From: Kaustia mangrovi
GTDB taxonomy: Bacteria > Pseudomonadota > Alphaproteobacteria > Rhizobiales > Im1
Direction: 5' to 3'
NCBI RefSeq assembly: GCF_015482775.1
Contig: NZ_CP058214.1
Coordinates: forward strand, 558,001 to 622,000
Length of the DNA: 64,000 bases
The notes beneath the pieces are model-generated. The model had not been told where the DNA came from. It ran no database searches and saw only the letters and a program-made list of their open reading frames with translations. Of the stretch, positions 46,993 through 56,350 are shown piece by piece. The stretch's first letter is position 1; each line of letters opens with the position of its first letter. Both the position numbers and the translations under genes were made by a program.

Positions 46993-47358
46993 TCAGGCCG
47001 AGAGCCGCGGCGGCTGGTCGAAGGGCGGCACGACCCATTTCGCGGGCGCATCCGCCGACAGCATGGGCGGATGGACCTCCGCCACCGGAGCGCGCGCGGC
47101 AATATTGCCGGCATCCGACAGCACCAGGCAGGCACCGGTTGTCTGGCAGAAGATGGCAGACCGCCCGGGCTCGAGGTCCGGCGTGCCCGGCCCCGTTTCC
47201 CCGGTCGCAGCAAGCGCGCTCTCTCCGCCGGCATGGGAGGCGGCAAGCGACGGCCTGGAGGCATGCGCAAGGCTGAGGCAGACCAGCCCCACGATCAGCA
47301 GGACCGAGCCGATCTGCCCCAGTGCAGTGCGCAGGGTTATCCGTACCGCTTTCGACAT
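46993..47358 (-). CDS. Small exported or membrane-anchored protein, function unknown
   Basis: A 121-residue protein with one N-terminal hydrophobic segment (ALGQIGSVLLIVGLVCLSLA, residues ~13-32) followed by a ~90-residue non-cytoplasmic tail. The tail includes CQTTGACLVLSDAGNIAARA, a cysteine pair plus a TGACLVL core. GAGGAA is upstream of 47358; an ATG eleven codons earlier is possible. No family is recognised. It is 48 bases upstream of the L,D-transpeptidase gene on the same strand. Confidence 0.6.
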   Translation of the reverse strand: MSKAVRITLRTALGQIGSVLLIVGLVCLSLAHASRPSLAASHAGGESALAATGETGPGTPDLEPGRSAIFCQTTGACLVLSDAGNIAARAPVAEVHPPMLSADAPAKWVVPPFDQPPRLSA

Positions 47359-47547
47359 CCGCTCAAGTTCCTCGGTGCGACGGCACCGCATGCCTTTCCC
47401 TTATACCGGACGAACCGGGAATCATCGGGCAAGACCTAACATGCGGATGGCGATTTGCCTTCTCCTGAATCATCACAAATTGGTCATCGGCCTATCGCCG
47501 CCACGCCGGCAGAGACGCGGGAGGGCCCGCCGGGCGGTACAAGCCCC

Positions 47548-48854
47548 CTACTCCATCATTCCCGGCAGCCAGAGTGCGATGCCCGGCAGCAGCACGAGAC
47601 AGACCAGCACCAGCAGATCGACGGCCACGAACCAGCCCACGCCGCGGAAGATCGTGGTCAGGGACACGCGGTCGCCCAGCGCGCCCTTGATGATATAGAC
47701 GTTGAGCCCGACCGGCGGCGTCAGCAGACCGATCTCGAGCAGCTTGACCAGGATGATGCCGAACCAGATCAGGTCGAGCCCCGTCTCGCGCGCCATGGGC
47801 AGGATGATCGGCATGGTCAGCAGCAGGATGCCGATACTGTCGAGGAAGCAGCCGAGGATCAGGTAGAGCAGCGACACCGCGAGGATCACCATCAGGGGCG
47901 AGCTGCCCCAGGCTATGAAGGTGTCGGCGACGAAGGTCGGCACGCCCGACAGCGCCATGAAGCGGCCGAGAAGCGAGGTGCCGATCACCACGAGGAAGAT
48001 GCTCGCAGTGCTGACCAGCGCCTGGCGGAAGCCCTTGCCCAGCACCTGCCAGTCGAGGCTGCGCTTGAGCGCGGCCACGGCGATGGCGAGCGCCGCCCCC
48101 ACCGCGCCGGCCTCGGTGGGCGTGAACACCCCGAGGAAGATCCCCATGAGCACGCCGAGGATGATCACCGGCAGCGCCCAGGTGTCGCGGATGGCGGCCA
48201 GCAGATCGGCGCGGGTGAAGTGCTCCTCCACCTTCGGCGCCAGCGCCGGGCGCCGCAGCACACGCAGCACGATCATCATGGTGAAGGCGAGCGCCGTCAG
48301 GATCCCCGGCATGACCCCGGCGGCGAAGAGCTGGGCCACCGAGACCTCGGCCAGATAGCCGTAGAGCACCATCAGGATCGAGGGCGGGATGAGCGACCCC
48401 AGCGTGCCCGCCGCGGCGATCACCCCCGTCGCGAGGCCGGCATCGTAGCGATAGCGCAGCATCTCCGGCGTGGCGATGCGGGCGAAGGCCGAGGAGGTGG
48501 CGACCGACGAGCCCGAGGCGGCCGCCAGCACCGCGCTGGCGCCCACGCTGGCCACGGCGAGCCCGCCGGGCAACCAGCTCAGGACCATGCGCATGGTGCG
48601 GAAGAGCCCTGAGGAAAGGCCCGCCTCCGAGGCGATGAACCCATGAGCAGGAACATCGGGATGGCCGTGAGGTTCCAGTCGCCCACGAAGTTGAACGGGA
48701 TCGCGGTGATGATCCCCCATGCGGCGCGCATGTTCAAAAGGACGGCGATGCCGATGAAGCTGACGAGCCCCAGCGCCACGCCGATCTGCACCCGCAGAAG
48801 CACCAGGACGATGCCGGCCCCAAGTCCGATGAATCCGATGGCGACGTTGTCCAA
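47548..48854 (-). pseudogene. TRAP transporter large permease (DctM), frameshifted
   Basis: A 12-helix TRAP permease. The N-terminal frame starts at a TTG (48854) with AAGGAG upstream and reads DNVAIGFIGLGAGIVLVLLR through IPMFLLMG. The second frame continues FIASEAGLSSGLFRTMRMVL with ASGSSVATSSAFARIATPEM, the DctM hallmark, to LPGMME. The break is at the C-run 48640-48642; one added G in sense joins the frames into 435 residues, the family length. It is last in the dctP-dctQ-dctM order on this strand. Confidence 0.88.
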
Positions 48855-48871
48855 ACCGTCGGCTCCTTGTC

Positions 48872-49402
48872 TCAGATATGTCCTTCGGCGGGGTCGGCCG
48901 GAGCGGGCGAGAAGCCGGGGTCCAGCGCCGCATTCAGCGCATGGCGCAGCGAGACGAGGCCAATCGCGGCAAAGCCCACCGGCAGCACGAATTTCGCGGG
49001 CCAGATCAGGACATAGACATTGCCCATCATCATCTCGCCCTTGGCCATGGCCGCGACGGCGTCGAACCAGGTCTGGCGCACGAGGATGGCGAAAAAGGCG
49101 GCGCAGACCAGATAGCCCAGCACCAGCACCGTGCGCTGCATCCATCCGGGCATGAGCTGCCAGAGCAGATCGACCTCGATGTTCTCGTGCTGCCACTCGA
49201 CGAAGGCGAGCGGCAGGAACACGACAAGCACCATGTGATAGACGGAAATGATCTCCAGATTGCCCGGAATGGGCTGGTTCCAGAAATTGTCAGCGACAAC
49301 GCCGGCCACGGTCTGGAGCATCATCAGCGCCAGACCTGCCCCCGCCAGAAGCATCAGCGCGCGGGCAAGCAGCAACAGCCCCTTGTCGATCCTGGCCAGC
49401 AT
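48872..49402 (-). CDS. TRAP transporter small permease (DctQ)
   Basis: A 176-residue membrane protein with four helices. NFWNQPIPGNLEIISVYHMV, FVEWQHENIEVDLLWQLMPG and the pattern around VYVLIWPAKFVLPVGFA are typical DctQ. GGAGG lies before 49402. It is 17 bases upstream of dctM and 49 bases downstream of dctP. Confidence 0.92.
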   Translation of the reverse strand: MLARIDKGLLLLARALMLLAGAGLALMMLQTVAGVVADNFWNQPIPGNLEIISVYHMVLVVFLPLAFVEWQHENIEVDLLWQLMPGWMQRTVLVLGYLVCAAFFAILVRQTWFDAVAAMAKGEMMMGNVYVLIWPAKFVLPVGFAAIGLVSLRHALNAALDPGFSPAPADPAEGHI

Positions 49403-49451
49403 TGTCGCCTCCTTTCATTCAGAACCCGCCCGTTCCCTCACGGCGCGGGGA

Positions 49452-50576
49452 TCACAGCCCGTAGGCTGTGACGTCGACCTTGTCGTAGACCTCGGTCCTG
49501 AAGACGTCCGCGATGGCGTCCAGATCGTCCGCCGGGATATCCGCCAGCAGATCCTCCCACTTGGCGTAGGTTTCCTTGAACCGCGCGATGAGGGCTTCGG
49601 GCTCCTGCGCACCGAGCTTCTCGCCGGTCTCCACCGCCATGGCATCGACCTTGGCGTCGACGAAATCGGCAAGGCTCTTCGCCAGGCCCGCGGCGGGTTC
49701 GGACACGGTCACACCATGATCGGCGGCCTCCGCCAGCGCCTCGTCGACGGTACCGAGATAGGCGGCCGTCATGGCGACGATGTTGCCGGGCATGGCGTCG
49801 ATCAGGATCTGGCGGTTTTCGGGGCTGAGCCCGGCCCAGGCATCCTGCGCCATGGCATATTCCCAGCCGGCGAAATAGGGGCCGACCTCCAGGAGCGTGG
49901 TGTATTTCGCCACATCCCAGAGCGAGCGCGACTTGAGATCGTTCGCGGCGTTGATCGCGCAGTCGAGCTGGCCCTTCTCGAGGCCCGTGAACATCTCCGA
50001 CGACGGCACATTGACCGGCACCGCGCCCACGCTCTCCGCCCAGGCGGCGTGGACCGGCGAGGGCATGCGCAGCTTCTTGCCCTTGACCTGGTCCAGCGTG
50101 GTGACCTCGTCCGCACACATCATCACATATTGCGGCGAGGCGTAGGACCCAAGGAACACGATGCCCAGCCGCTTGAACATCTCCTGCATGGCCGGGTCGT
50201 TGATGTAGAAATCCGCCACGGCGAGCGCGGCGGTCATGCTGTCCGGCAGGCCGATGGCGAGCGCGGCCAGCGTGTTGTCCTCCGGCAGGTCCGACGGCGT
50301 GTAGGTGCCCGCATGATAGGTCATCTGCACGATGCCGTCGGTCAGGCCCGACAGATGCGCCACCGGCGGCAGGAGCGAGGTGCCGGTATAGACCTGCATC
50401 GTCAGATTGCCGTCGGAGGCCTCCTCGACGCTCTTCTTCAGCGCCATGTAGCCGTCGCGGGTCAGCGGATGGGTCTCCGGGAACCAGACGGAGGCGGTGA
50501 TCTCCTCCGCTGCCGCCGGGGTCGCGGCACAGAACGCTGCGGCGAGCAGCAGTGCCTTGATCTTGGTCTTGGTCAT
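49452..50576 (-). CDS. TRAP transporter substrate-binding protein (DctP family)
   Basis: A 374-residue periplasmic receptor with a signal peptide (ALLLAAAFCAATPAAA). The DctP core is SVWFPETHPLTRDGYMALKK, VKGKKLRMPSPVHAAWAESV, VPVNVPSSEMFTGLEKGQLD and YFAGWEYAMAQDAW. DctP receptors bind carboxylates through an Arg; RMPS is at the expected place. The ligand is probably a gamma-glutamyl, hydantoin or other carboxylated compound given the neighbouring hydantoinase and GGT genes, which is inference. Confidence 0.92.
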   Translation of the reverse strand: MTKTKIKALLLAAAFCAATPAAAEEITASVWFPETHPLTRDGYMALKKSVEEASDGNLTMQVYTGTSLLPPVAHLSGLTDGIVQMTYHAGTYTPSDLPEDNTLAALAIGLPDSMTAALAVADFYINDPAMQEMFKRLGIVFLGSYASPQYVMMCADEVTTLDQVKGKKLRMPSPVHAAWAESVGAVPVNVPSSEMFTGLEKGQLDCAINAANDLKSRSLWDVAKYTTLLEVGPYFAGWEYAMAQDAWAGLSPENRQILIDAMPGNIVAMTAAYLGTVDEALAEAADHGVTVSEPAAGLAKSLADFVDAKVDAMAVETGEKLGAQEPEALIARFKETYAKWEDLLADIPADDLDAIADVFRTEVYDKVDVTAYGL

Positions 50577-50633
50577 GGTCTTTCTCCCTCTTTGTCGATA
50601 GTCGTGCCGTTGGCTGTTGTTGCGGCCCGCCGT

Positions 50634-51916
50634 TCAGGAGGCGAGGCCGAGCTTGTCCTTCATCCAGTAGTAGCGAACGCCCAGATTCATCACCGGCGCG
50701 CGCAGTGCGTGCCAGGCGATGGGCCGCACCGGCGTCTCCGGCAGGGGCAGCGGCGTGCCCTCGGTCAGCCTTTCGGCCAGCGCCGCGCCCATGGCCGTGG
50801 CCAGGGCGACGCCGCGCCCGTTGTAGCCCGCCAGGACCCACAAGCCCGGCTGTGGCTCGTGCAGATGCGGCAGCCCGTCCATGGTCAGCGCCAGATGTCC
50901 CGACCAGGCCATGTCGACACGCGCGCCGCGCAACTGCGGGAACATGCGCCGCATGCCGTTCTCCAGCTCCGCCTGCAGGCTCTCGGAATGCTCCGCACCC
51001 ACCGCCCCGCGCCCGCCGATGACGAAGCGGCGGTCGCGCGTGAGGCGGAAATAGAAGGCGAGCTTGCGGGTTTCCGAACAGCAGGCACCGCCCGGCAGGA
51101 TGGTCGCCGCAATGTCTTCGGGGAGCGGCTCGGTGGCCACGACGATTGATTGCACTGGCAGGAGCGAGCGCGCGACACGCGGCGCCAGCGTCGCATCATA
51201 GGCGTTCGTCGCCAGTACGACCGCTCGCCCGGCCACGCTCCGGTCGCCGAGATCGAGCCGCCAGCCCGCCCCGTCCCGCAGGATGCGCCGCACCCGCTCG
51301 CCGGTGGCGATCCTCGCGCCCGCCTCGCGGGCCGCGCGGGCGAGCCCCCGCGCATAGGACAGCGGGTTGAGCGTTCCCGCACGCGGGTCGCGCCAGCCGC
51401 CGCTATAGCCTCCCGCCCCGGTGGCGGAGGCGATGGCGTCGGCATCGAGCCGCTCGACCGGCACGCCCTCTGCTTCCCACTCCCGCGAGCGGGCATGGAC
51501 CGCCCGCAGCGCGATTGCGGAATGCGCCGCCTGGATCCAGCCATGGCGGCTGGCGTCGCAGGCAATGCCGAACCGTGCGATCAGCTCGAAGACGCGGTCC
51601 GCCGCGCCTCCCGCGAATGCCACCAGCCGACCGCCGGTCTCGGGCCCCAGCGGGTGCGCATCTCCGCCGGGTCGATCTTGAGCCCGGGGATCACCTGCCC
51701 GCCATTGCGCCCCGAGGCCCCGAAGCCGATCTCGCATGCCTCGAGCAGGGAGACCGGGACGCCACGCTCCGCCAGATGCAACGCGGTGGAGAGCCCGCTG
51801 AACCCGCCGCCGACCACCAGAACCTCCGCATCCGCCGGCGCGTCGGCGTCCGGCGCGGATTCCTCCGCCGTGGAAAACCAGAGCGAACGGTCCCAGAGAT
51901 CGGCGGAGAGCGTCAT
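50634..51916 (-). pseudogene. FAD-dependent amino-acid/amine oxidoreductase (DAO, PuuB-like), frameshifted
   Basis: A flavoprotein of the DAO family. The N-terminal frame has EVLVVGGGFSGLSTALHLAE (FAD-binding GxGxxG) and GFGASGRNGGQVIPG, the PuuB/gamma-glutamylputrescine oxidase-like signature. The second frame continues after ETGGRLVAFAGGAADRVFEL to the end, with YNGRGVALATAMG. The break is at C-run 51645-51648; one added G restores RWGPETGG and 427 residues, normal for the family. The ATG overlaps the hyuB stop (ATGA), so it is in the hyu operon. Confidence 0.85.
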
Positions 51917-53586
51917 CCCAGCGTCTCCATCTGCGCAGGATAAGCCTGCCGCGCGGTCTCCTCGCTCAGGAGCCCGTTGCGGAGATCCTCCGCGACGAGC
52001 GCGGCTGGACGGTCGCAGGCCCGGCCGTAGCCGGCGCCGCCGCCCAGCCGGAAGACCACCAGATCGCCCGCCCTCAGCTCGGCCATGTCCTTCGAGGTGA
52101 GCCGGATCACCTCGCCGTCGCGATGGATCTCGCAGGCGCCCATGCCGCCCGCAGTGCCGCCGAACAGCGGCTCGGGCGCGGTGGCGAACCGGTCGGCATA
52201 AAGGGCCACCGTCGCGCCGTCGCGCAGGATGCGGAAGGATTTGGTGAAGCCCGCGCCGCCACGCATCGTGCCGTGGCCGAAACTGTCGGGCGTCAGCGCA
52301 TAGGTCTCGACCCGGAAGAAGTCGTAATCCTGGTCGATGGCCTCCACCGGCGTGTTGGCGCAGTTCGACATGGGGCTGTCGATGGCGTCGCAGCCGTCCT
52401 CCTGCCTGGAGGCGCCATAGCCGCCGCCGAAGATCTCCAGATAGACCGAATAGGCGCCGTTGTTGAGCCAGCTCAGGCAGGCCACGGTGGTGCAGTCGAA
52501 GCCGTTGGCGATGACCTGATCCGGCACCGCCTGCGACAGCGCATTCATCGTGGCGTTGAAGGCGCGGTAGCAGATCTCCATGCGTGCCCGCACAGGGGCT
52601 GGATAGCGCGGATTGAGGATCGACCCCTCCGGCACGATCACATCGATGGAGCGGGTGAGGCCCGCATTGAACGGGATATCGGGCGAGGTCAGCACCGACT
52701 TCACACACGACATGGTGGCCGAGATCGCCGCCGCCAGCGGTGCGTTGAGGTTCGTGGCGACCTGCGGATCGGTGCCGGTATAATCCACGGTCATGCGGTC
52801 GCGGGCGATGGTGACGGTCGACTTGACGCGGATCGGCCCGTGGCCCAGCCCGTCGTCGTCGATCACCGCCTCGCCGGTATAGGTGCCGTCGGGCGCCTCC
52901 GCGATTGCCGCGCGCACGCGGCGCTCGGTATAGGACTGGAAGTCGGCCATGACCTCCTCGACCGTCTCCGCGCCGTAGCGGGCACACAGTTCGCCGATGC
53001 GCTGCGCGCCGATACGGTTGGCGGCGATCTGGGCGTTGAAGTCGCCCATGGTCTGCAGGGGCGCGCGCACATTGGCGCGCAGGAGGCGCTCCAGCGGGCC
53101 GCCATTCCAGTCGCGACTCATCGAGAACTTGGTGGGCGGAATGATGATGCCTTCGGAGTGCACGTCGCGGGCATGGACCGAAAGGCCGGGGCTGCCGCCG
53201 CCGATATCGAGGTGGTGCGCCACCGAGGCGGCGAAGCCCACGCGGCGCTCGCCGGCGAAGATCGGGTGGAAGAAGAACACGTCCTGCAGGTGCTGGCCGC
53301 CCGAATAGGAGTCGTTGATGACGAAGAAATCGTCCGGCCCCACCTCGTCGAGGTCGTATTCGCGCGCGCAGGCCTGAAAGACCGAGCCGATGGTCCCGAG
53401 CTGCATGGGGATCAGCTCGGCCTGCGCCACGGTGTTGCCGTCGCGGTCGAGGATCGCCGCGGAACCGTCGCGCGCCTCGCGCAGAATGGTGGAATAGGCC
53501 GAGCGGACAAGCTTCGCCCCCATTTCGCGCGCGGCGGCGAGAATGGCCTGGCTCAGCACGGCATAATCGATGGCGGATACGGTCAT
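51913..53586 (-). CDS. hyuB: Hydantoinase B / 5-oxoprolinase B subunit
   Basis: A 557-residue HyuB-type subunit of ATP-dependent hydantoinase/5-oxoprolinase. It carries MGAKLVRSAYSTILREARDG, DDFFVINDSYSGGQHLQDVF, FAASVAHHLDIGGGSPGLSV and SFGHGTMRGGAGFTKSFRIL, all family landmarks; HHxDIGG is a metal-site candidate. The start at 53586 overlaps the hyuA stop by one base (TAATG). Confidence 0.93.
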   Translation of the reverse strand: MTVSAIDYAVLSQAILAAAREMGAKLVRSAYSTILREARDGSAAILDRDGNTVAQAELIPMQLGTIGSVFQACAREYDLDEVGPDDFFVINDSYSGGQHLQDVFFFHPIFAGERRVGFAASVAHHLDIGGGSPGLSVHARDVHSEGIIIPPTKFSMSRDWNGGPLERLLRANVRAPLQTMGDFNAQIAANRIGAQRIGELCARYGAETVEEVMADFQSYTERRVRAAIAEAPDGTYTGEAVIDDDGLGHGPIRVKSTVTIARDRMTVDYTGTDPQVATNLNAPLAAAISATMSCVKSVLTSPDIPFNAGLTRSIDVIVPEGSILNPRYPAPVRARMEICYRAFNATMNALSQAVPDQVIANGFDCTTVACLSWLNNGAYSVYLEIFGGGYGASRQEDGCDAIDSPMSNCANTPVEAIDQDYDFFRVETYALTPDSFGHGTMRGGAGFTKSFRILRDGATVALYADRFATAPEPLFGGTAGGMGACEIHRDGEVIRLTSKDMAELRAGDLVVFRLGGGAGYGRACDRPAALVAEDLRNGLLSEETARQAYPAQMETLG

Positions 53587-55603
53587 TACGCGGTCCTCGT
53601 CAGGGTGAGGTTGTCTTCGGCGTCGCGGGTGGCCTGCCAGCCGGGCGGCACATAGGCGGTGGAGGAGTAGCCCTCGATCAGCGCGGGCCCCGCGACGGGC
53701 GTGCCGGGCTTCAGCGCCGCGGCCGCGTGCACCGCCGCCACCCCGCGCTGCCATCGGGCAGAACGATGGGCGCCTCGGGCGGCGTGGTCCCCGCCCCCTT
53801 GCGCTCGCGGAAGGCGGGCAGCGTCTCGATCGGGCGCGAGACGGTCATCCGGAAGCCCACGACCTCGATCTTCTGGCCCCTGGACCCGCCATGCAGGAAG
53901 ATGCGGTGATGCGCCGCCTGGAACAGATCCTCCAGCGTCGTCGCATCGAGGCGGCTCAGCGTCTCCGGCGTGAGCTCCACCGGCACTTCGAACGCCTGCC
54001 CCACGAAGCGCATGTCGGCAACGCACTCGAAGCGCAGCCCGTCCTTCAGCCCGAAGCTCTCGAAATCGGCCCGGGCCGCCTTCTCCATCTCGGCATAGGC
54101 CGCGCGCACCTTTTCGGGCGCGTCGGAATCGACGGTGAAGCGGCGCGTTATGGCCGTGATCTTGGAGAAGTCCGAGGCGATGAGCCCGTAGGCCGACAGC
54201 ACGCCGGGATTGGGCGGTACGATGACGCGGGGAAGCTGCATCTCCTCCGCGATCTCGGCGGCCAGAAGCGGACCGGCACCGCCATAGGGCACCAGGGCGT
54301 AGTCGCGCGGGTCGTTGCCCTTCTCCGTCGAGACGAGCTGGATGGCGCGCACGATATTGGCCACAGACAGGCGCAGTGCCGCGGTCGCCGCCTCGGCCAC
54401 GCTGAGGCCGAGCCCCTGTGCGATCGGCTCGAAGGCGCGCTCGGCCGCCTTCCGGTCGATGCTCATGGTACCGCCCAGGAAGGCTTCCGGCCGGATCGTG
54501 CCGCGCAGCACATGGGCGTCGGTGATGGTGGGCAGCGTGCCGCCCTTGCCATAGCAGGCCGGACCCGGCTCCGCCCCGGCGCTGCGCGGGCCGACCCGCA
54601 GCATGCCGCCATCGTCGATCCAGACCAGCGAGCCGCCGCCCGCCCCCACCGTGGCGATGTCGATGACCGGCGAGCGCACCGGCAGCCCGTCGAGCTCGGT
54701 GTCGGGGGAAATGCCAGGCTTTCCGTCGGTGACAAGGCAGACATCGGTGGAGGTGCCGCCCATGTCGAAGGTGATCACATTGCCGGTGCCCGCGCGTTCG
54801 GCCTGGCGGATCGCGCCGATCACACCGGCGGCGGGGCCGGAGAACAGCGCGGAGATGGCGTTGCGCCGCATCGCGGCGGCCGGGATACGCCCGCCATTCG
54901 ACTGCATGATCGAGAAGCGCGCGTCAAAGCCGCGCGACGCCAGCTCCGTCTCCAGCCGGTTCAGATACTTGTCGATCACCGGCTGGACATAGGCCGCGAG
55001 CGTCGCGGTCGAGGCGCGCTCGAACTCGCGGAACTCGCGGGTCACATCGGCCGAGGCGGTGACCAGCATCTCCGGCAGCGCCTCGTGCAGCGCGGCGCTC
55101 AGCGCCTGCTCGTGCACCGGATTGGCATAGGACGACAACAGGCACACCGCCACCGACTGATAGCCGCCGGCGCGCAGCAGCGGTACCAGCCGCGCCACCT
55201 CCGCCGCCACGTCGAGAGGCGTCACCACCGTGCCGGCGGCGTCGATCCGCTCGGCCACCTCGAAACAGTCGGCGCGGTCGACCACCGGGCGGGGCCGCTT
55301 GTAGCGCAGGTCGTAGATGTTGCGGCGGTCGTGGCGCTGCAGGAAGAGAATGTCGCGGAACCCCTGCGTCACCACGAAGGCGACTTTCGCACCCTTGCGT
55401 TCCAGCAAGGCGTTCGTCGCCACGGTCGAGCCATGCACCAGATCGTCCACGCCGGACAGCGCCACCTCGGCCTGGTCGAGGGCGTTCAGAACGCCGATAT
55501 CCGGGCTCGACGGGGTCGAGGGGACCTTGCGCACCTGGATCTCTCCGCCATCGACCGCCACGAGATCCGTAAAGGTCCCGCCGACTTCCACTCCAACCCG
55601 CAT
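53586..55603 (-). pseudogene. hyuA: Hydantoinase A / 5-oxoprolinase A subunit, frameshifted near the 3' end
   Basis: An ASKHA-fold subunit that uses ATP to open a cyclic amide (5-oxoproline, hydantoin or similar). VEVGGTFTDLVAVDGG forms phosphate loop 1, and VITFDMGGTSTDVCLV the second ATP site; GAGGGSLVWIDDGGMLRVGP and VPYGGAGPLLAAEIAEE complete it. The frame shifts at C-run 53741-53744. One added G joins PDGSAG to VAAVHAAAALKPGTPVAGPA and the end, 672 residues, the normal size. GGAGG-like sequence precedes 55603. It is divergent from the XRE-cupin regulator. Confidence 0.9.
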
Positions 55604-55763
55604 CCGTTCCTCCGTACCTGAAACTTCAAAAACAAAAATTCACTTTTCTGATAAAGAATCAAGATAATTTTCATTCAAGGCGAGCAAAATTTCATTTTCC
55701 TGCTAAGCTTGCGCGCGATTTGATGTTCTGGCACAAGGCAGCCCGTCTCCGAGGAATGCAGCT

Positions 55764-56342
55764 ATGAAAGATCAGGAACAGGCCGGTGCGCCGGAGGAAG
55801 CCACGCTCGGTCAACGACTGAGGACCCTGCGCAAGAGCCATGCGCTGTCGCTCAAGGAGCTGTCGGCGCGCGCCAGCCTCTCGATCGGTGCGCTGAGCCA
55901 GATCGAGCGCGGACTCTCCTCGCCCTCCGTGCGCACGCTGAACAAGCTGGCGACGACATTCGACGTGCCGCTGTCCTATTTCTTCACCGATCCGGGCGCG
56001 TCGGAGGCCGACGGTGTCGTGGTCCGCCACGACCATGGAGGCGCCGAGATGGCGGTCAGCGCCCAGGGCATCCGCAAGCGGCTGCTGACACCCAAGACGC
56101 TCGGCGGCCTGCAGCTCATGCTCGTGCAGATGGAGCCCGAGGCCAGTTCCGGCCCGGAAGCCTATGGCCATCCGGGACTCGATGCCGGCTATGTGGTCAG
56201 CGGAGCGCTGCGGCTCGAGGTCGGCGGGCAGATCTACCTGCTCACCGCGGGCGACAGTTTCGGCTTTCCCTCCACCCGGCCGCACCGGTTCGAATGCGTC
56301 GGCACCCAGCCGGCCGAGATCGTCTGGGTCAACACCCAGTAA
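55764..56342 (+). CDS. XRE-cupin transcriptional regulator (PuuR-like)
   Basis: A 192-residue regulator. The HTH (residues ~15-70) contains LRTLRKSHALSLKELSARAS and LSIGALSQIERGLSSPSVRT. The C-terminal cupin (~105-190) has GYVVSGALRLEVGGQIYLLT and FPSTRPHRFECVG. This architecture includes PuuR, the repressor of gamma-glutamylputrescine degradation. Divergence from hyuA across 160 AT-rich bases makes it the likely regulator of the hyuA-hyuB-oxidase operon. GAGGA precedes the ATG. Confidence 0.92.
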   Translation: MKDQEQAGAPEEATLGQRLRTLRKSHALSLKELSARASLSIGALSQIERGLSSPSVRTLNKLATTFDVPLSYFFTDPGASEADGVVVRHDHGGAEMAVSAQGIRKRLLTPKTLGGLQLMLVQMEPEASSGPEAYGHPGLDAGYVVSGALRLEVGGQIYLLTAGDSFGFPSTRPHRFECVGTQPAEIVWVNTQ

Positions 56343-56350
56343 TTCCCCTC

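Noticed and set aside
49248-51149. A 633-codon plus-strand open frame
   Set aside because: It runs antisense through dctQ, dctP and the FAD oxidase, all with family motifs on the other strand.
53891-55621. A 576-codon plus-strand open frame rich in His, Arg and Gln
   Set aside because: It is antisense to hyuA. The His/Arg/Gly-rich composition is a strand shadow of high-GC coding DNA.
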